DNA of 21,683 nt from a virus: the IMG/VR virus record IMGVR_UViG_3300031951_001383, positions 1 to 21,683 of that record. One strand, 5' to 3'. This document shows positions 18,766 to 21,683 of the stretch, piece by piece. How positions within the stretch are numbered: position 1 is the first letter of the stretch; each line of letters begins with the position of its first letter. The notes under the pieces are model-generated. The model had not been told where the DNA came from and searched no databases. It saw nothing but the letters and a program-made list of their open reading frames with translations. The translations under genes were made by a program, and so were the position numbers.

Positions 18766-19905
18766 TTAGTCTACCTGCGCTTTCGTATAACGGAAAATAA
18801 CAACACCTGAACCACCATTACCAGCACCAACGGAGCCACCACTTTGACCAACAGATACACCGCCAGAACCGCCGCCTGTATTTGCAGGCGAGTTAGATGA
18901 AGCCGTAGAATTACCACCATCGGTTCCTCCACCTGCGCCGCCTAAACCATTGGCACCGTCATCGCCACGACCACCACCACCGCCAGCAAAGTAATAAGTG
19001 CCGCTTACATTTTGACCTAATCCTGTTACTGAACCCCAACTGCTAAATGCAGAACTTCCAGTACCGCCATCTGCTCTTTGTTGGGTTGTTCTATCTACAC
19101 CTTGAGTGGCAGCACCACCGCCGCCGCGAGAACTTCTTTGAGATGTTCCGCAAGTGCTTCCTCCTGCAGTTCCCTGACCTGATGTTCCAGCACCAGGTGC
19201 AACGCGAACATTTCCAGCGCAGTAAGCCTGATAAATGTAACCGCCACGACCTGAACCAGTTCCACCACCCAATGCAGTTGTATAACCTGTAACTGATGAG
19301 TTGCTTCCAGTTCCGCCACCACCAGCACCTACTGTAACCGTAAGTGTGGATGGAGTTATTGTGCTGCTAGAAGAACTTATCAAACCTCCAGCGCCACCGC
19401 CATAACCAGTAATCCATAAAGCAAAACCAGTGCAAGGGTCAGCAGCATAAACACCACTGCCACCATTTTGACCACCAGCAACAATTAACACATCAGCGGT
19501 TAGATTTGCATTTGAAACTGTCAAATTACCGCTAGATGTAAATGCACGATAGTAGTAAGTAGCATCTGATGTAAGAGTTCCACCAGTAACTGTAGGTTTA
19601 GGAACAGTAGGTGTAATGCTATTAGATGCAGCACTGGCATCAGAGGCTACTCCATAGTTTGTTGTACCAGATACCTTAAATGTGTAAGCAGTACCGTTAG
19701 TTAAACCAGATACTGTAATTGGTGATGCACCAGTTCCTGTAAAAGAACCTGGAGTAGATGTAGCAGTGTAGGTAATTGTTCCCTTACCGATATAGGTAGA
19801 AGGAGTATATGCAACAGTTGCTGAAGCATTGCCAGCAGTTGCAGTACCAATGGTAGGTGTGGTTGGCTTCTTACCGCCAGAAGGTGGATTGCCTACAATT
19901 CTCAT
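18766..19905 (-). CDS. Tail fibre: fibronectin-III-like and glycine-rich receptor-binding domain
   Basis: 379 residues. Residues about 15-100 are a fibronectin type III-like domain (TPTIGTATAGNASATVAYTP...GLTNGTAYTFKVSGTTNYG). Residues about 105-375 begin YYYRAFTSSGNLTVSN..ADVLIVAGG and become extremely Gly/Ser/Ala-rich (GGGGGRGDDGANG, GGTGSGRGG), ending VVIFRYTKAQ. Such domains form collagen-like or polyglycine-II sandwich fibre tips that contact host surface. The GC-rich repeat-like DNA at 18800-19400 is this coding sequence. It overlaps the upstream gene by 4 bases (ATGA). Confidence 0.85.
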   Translation of the reverse strand: MRIVGNPPSGGKKPTTPTIGTATAGNASATVAYTPSTYIGKGTITYTATSTPGSFTGTGASPITVSGLTNGTAYTFKVSGTTNYGVASDASAASNSITPTVPKPTVTGGTLTSDATYYYRAFTSSGNLTVSNANLTADVLIVAGGQNGGSGVYAADPCTGFALWITGYGGGAGGLISSSSSTITPSTLTVTVGAGGGGTGSNSSVTGYTTALGGGTGSGRGGYIYQAYCAGNVRVAPGAGTSGQGTAGGSTCGTSQRSSRGGGGAATQGVDRTTQQRADGGTGSSAFSSWGSVTGLGQNVSGTYYFAGGGGGRGDDGANGLGGAGGGTDGGNSTASSNSPANTGGGSGGVSVGQSGGSVGAGNGGSGVVIFRYTKAQVD

Positions 19906-20696
19906 ACAGATAAATCTCCTACAATTAAGAATGTATTAGCTGCAATACAGATAATTGTTGCTGATGAATACTTTGTACGAAGTACATTTCCTGGTGTTGC
20001 ACGTAAAACTGTGGTGCCATCTGAACCAATAGTTACTAGTCCATCACCTAGAGATGTCACGTTAATTTGCTGGCCTACAGAAAAGACTCCATTAGGCACA
20101 GTAATAGTTGTTGCAGATGCGCTAGTAACTGTAATCAACTTATTAACATCTGATGCAATCAGTGTGTAAGAAGCAGTCTTAGCATTAAGAGTTAAATCTG
20201 TAGGTGTTGGAGTTGCCCACTTGACTCCTAGTGTTTGTGTTGAGTCTGCAGTCAAAACCTGTCCGTTTGTTCCAACGGCAAGGTTATCCACAACTCCAGA
20301 TGAGGCGCCAACGAGCAAGTCTGCCTTAGCAGTTACTACTGACTCAGGTACTGCATCATCTGCTGTTGCCACTCCTGCTGTATAAAAGTTAAGATCAGCA
20401 CTTGTAAGAACGTGCTTGACTGTTGCACCGCCAGTATGTGAGATAGCAGAGGTACCTGCTTGACCACGAACAATGGTAAATGTATCACTATTTACTTGCG
20501 TGATATAGACAATTTCTTCGTTCTGTGTATCTACATCTAGAGCTACTGTAAAGATATCTACGTTCCCAGCAGCAAGAGTTACACCTCCCATAAGGGCAGA
20601 ACCTGTACCAGTAGCAACTGTCATAGTGGTTGCACTATTAGAGATTCCCGAAGCCAGCGTTGTTTCAACACTGATGGACGAATACTTACGAGTCAT
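19902..20696 (-). CDS. Tail fibre/baseplate protein, 264 aa
   Basis: The N-terminus MTRKYSSISVETTLASGISNSATTMTVATGTGSAL is followed by a strand module (VDTQNEEIVYITQVNSDTFTIVRGQAGTSAISHTGGATVKHVLTSADLNFYT) that appears in many phage tail proteins. Then comes KADLLVGASSGVVDNLAVGTNGQVLTADSTQTLGVKWA, a common fibre linker phrase, then a C-terminal beta region (TITVPNGVFSVGQQINVTSLGDGLVTI). Likely the fibre's proximal, attachment half; the next gene supplies the distal domain. AAGGAAAG is the ribosome-binding site. Confidence 0.8.
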   Translation of the reverse strand: MTRKYSSISVETTLASGISNSATTMTVATGTGSALMGGVTLAAGNVDIFTVALDVDTQNEEIVYITQVNSDTFTIVRGQAGTSAISHTGGATVKHVLTSADLNFYTAGVATADDAVPESVVTAKADLLVGASSGVVDNLAVGTNGQVLTADSTQTLGVKWATPTPTDLTLNAKTASYTLIASDVNKLITVTSASATTITVPNGVFSVGQQINVTSLGDGLVTIGSDGTTVLRATPGNVLRTKYSSATIICIAANTFLIVGDLSV

Positions 20697-20709
20697 TGGC
20701 TTTCCTTAC

Positions 20710-21612
20710 CTAGCGGGTGTAGTGAATACGGATTGGATACTTGTCGGACAACTTCAGTGCTTCTTCATTAAGACGCTGTTGATAGAGAGCAAAGATGTAA
20801 CGAGATGCGGCAGCACCTGCAGATGATGGTAACTTGCTATCGTTTAGATCTGACTCAGCCGAAGTGAGATTGATTCGTCCAGCGTCAAGATAAGACAGTA
20901 GTTTGTATGATGCGCCGAGTACGACAACATCCTTACAAGACTCTGGTAGACCAGTAACGTCAGCAAAATCATCTGTGTTTGCGTCAAGAGTGTTCGGCGT
21001 GGCGGTATACCAAACTTGAATTGTACGACCAGGTTGTACGTTCTCATAGATGTTAAGTGTATTGTTTGTGTTAAAGGTAGCAGCGTTTGCCATACCATCT
21101 AAGCGCCAGCGATTTACTGGTAGCCATTCTTGGCTAGAACCTGTTGTCTGCCAAGAGATAAATAAAACACCCTCAACATCATCTGGTAGTGGGTATGTAA
21201 CCTGAGATGCGTTAAAGGTAAATGTGTAAGAGTTAATAATCCAGAGCTTCGGATAGAAGCTGTTGATCGTATCGTTGATAGCCTTCTTAATAGAGTTGCG
21301 TGGGAAGGTTGGAGATAGAGTTACTGGCGCATACTGTGAGTGAGGCGATGCAGTTGTTCCTTGGTATCCACGACCAAAGCCTGGGATAACGTTTAGTACG
21401 TTATTGGCCTTGTCAAATGAATCAATCCAGATGAGTTCATCATCAATTTCGATAATACCTTTGGCTAGGTTAGAAGAAGAGCCAACGGTAATAGAGGTGC
21501 TAGTAGTAGTTAAACCAGCAGGGTTAGCAACATAAGTGATACGGTCTTGGCGCAGCGCATAACCTTGTAGGTTAGCCTTTACCTCGTCCACCAGTTCGTT
21601 GAGTGTTGGCAT
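20710..21612 (-). CDS. Neck / head-to-tail connector-like structural protein
   Basis: 300 residues. It opens with an all-helical segment (TLNELVDEVKANLQGYALRQDR), then a strand module (GLTTTSTSITVGSSSNLAKGIIEIDDELIWIDSFDKANN). A long alternating region with SIKKAINDTINSFYPKLWIINSYTF and a C-terminal helical region follow (CKDVVVLGASYKLLSYLDAGRINL... ASRYIFALYQQRLNEEALKLSDKYP). The combination of helices that pack against a ring, and its position before tail and fibre genes, fit a connector or tail-completion protein. The name is inferred. It overlaps the upstream gene by one base (TAATG). Confidence 0.6.
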   Translation of the reverse strand: MPTLNELVDEVKANLQGYALRQDRITYVANPAGLTTTSTSITVGSSSNLAKGIIEIDDELIWIDSFDKANNVLNVIPGFGRGYQGTTASPHSQYAPVTLSPTFPRNSIKKAINDTINSFYPKLWIINSYTFTFNASQVTYPLPDDVEGVLFISWQTTGSSQEWLPVNRWRLDGMANAATFNTNNTLNIYENVQPGRTIQVWYTATPNTLDANTDDFADVTGLPESCKDVVVLGASYKLLSYLDAGRINLTSAESDLNDSKLPSSAGAAASRYIFALYQQRLNEEALKLSDKYPIRIHYTR

Positions 21613-21683
21613 TATTTCCTTTCATACCAGCCGTCTCCCCATAGAGTAAGAAGTCGTGCAAAGTATTGTTCGTATTGTGGTGC
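21612..21683 (-). CDS. C-terminal fragment of an upstream structural gene
   Basis: The frame reading APQYEQYFARLLTLWGDGWYERK and then TAA is open to the window's right edge. Its stop overlaps the connector-like gene's ATG (TAATG), and AAAGGA inside it serves as that gene's ribosome-binding site. The 23 visible residues are helical and too few to name. Confidence 0.75.
   Translation of the reverse strand, partial: APQYEQYFARLLTLWGDGWYERK

Noticed and set aside
18800-19400. GC-rich, repeat-like DNA that resembles a repeat array
   Set aside because: It encodes the Gly/Ser-rich fibre domain; the periodicity comes from GGN codons, with no spacers, so it is not a CRISPR or tandem repeat.

Overview
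This window is bacteriophage DNA. The host is probably an actinobacterium of fairly low GC content. A WhiB-family regulator and a proteasome/HslV-type protease are actinobacterial hallmarks. The moderate base composition and tail-associated proteins of a type common in aquatic phages suggest a freshwater or marine actinobacterium rather than Mycobacterium or Streptomyces. No integrase, excisionase, repressor, tRNA, CRISPR array or insertion sequence was found, so there is no sign of lysogeny here.

Layout, left to right. (1) 1-1579, minus: the large terminase subunit, cut by the window edge. (2) 1580-2442: a gene-free stretch between divergent transcription units, with several hairpins, a dyad and a GC- and GATC-rich block of short repeats. 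(3) 2443-7009, plus: at least 22 tiny genes, mostly overlapping by 1-8 bases, nearly all unrecognised, acidic, membrane-spanning or cysteine-rich, ending with a lytic-transglycosylase-like protein and an intrinsic terminator (7034-7067). Two strong intercistronic hairpins, each followed by the same 12-base ribosome-binding leader, divide this operon. (4) 13796 down to 7162, minus: a DNA-metabolism and regulation operon with a proteasome-like protease, a Cas4/RecB-like Fe-S nuclease, WhiB, a RecA-fold ATPase/helicase, two further nuclease-like or conserved proteins, a primase split into zinc and Toprim ORFs, a DUF1599 protein, a sigma-like factor, a small nuclease and an FmdB-like zinc ribbon. 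It ends at a terminator (7083-7110) facing the plus-strand one. (5) 13863-14099, plus: a lone zinc-ribbon gene. (6) 21683 down to 14154, minus: a connector/neck-like protein, tail and fibre proteins, two aquatic-phage-type accessory proteins, a large tail protein and a lysis cassette (membrane proteins, lipoprotein, holins, M15-type endolysin), ending at a U-tailed terminator (14098-14136).

Because terL and the structural genes point the same way at opposite ends of the window, the simplest reading is a circularly permuted or circularised genome. In it terL leads into portal and capsid genes off the left edge, and these return as the neck/tail genes at the right edge. That is an inference.

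The least explained part is the plus-strand small-gene operon. Its 5' half is strongly enriched in GATC and almost free of CTG/CAG, unlike the minus-strand genes. It re-uses stereotyped translation-start modules and carries paired structured elements. This looks like an early host-takeover cassette with its own sequence history.
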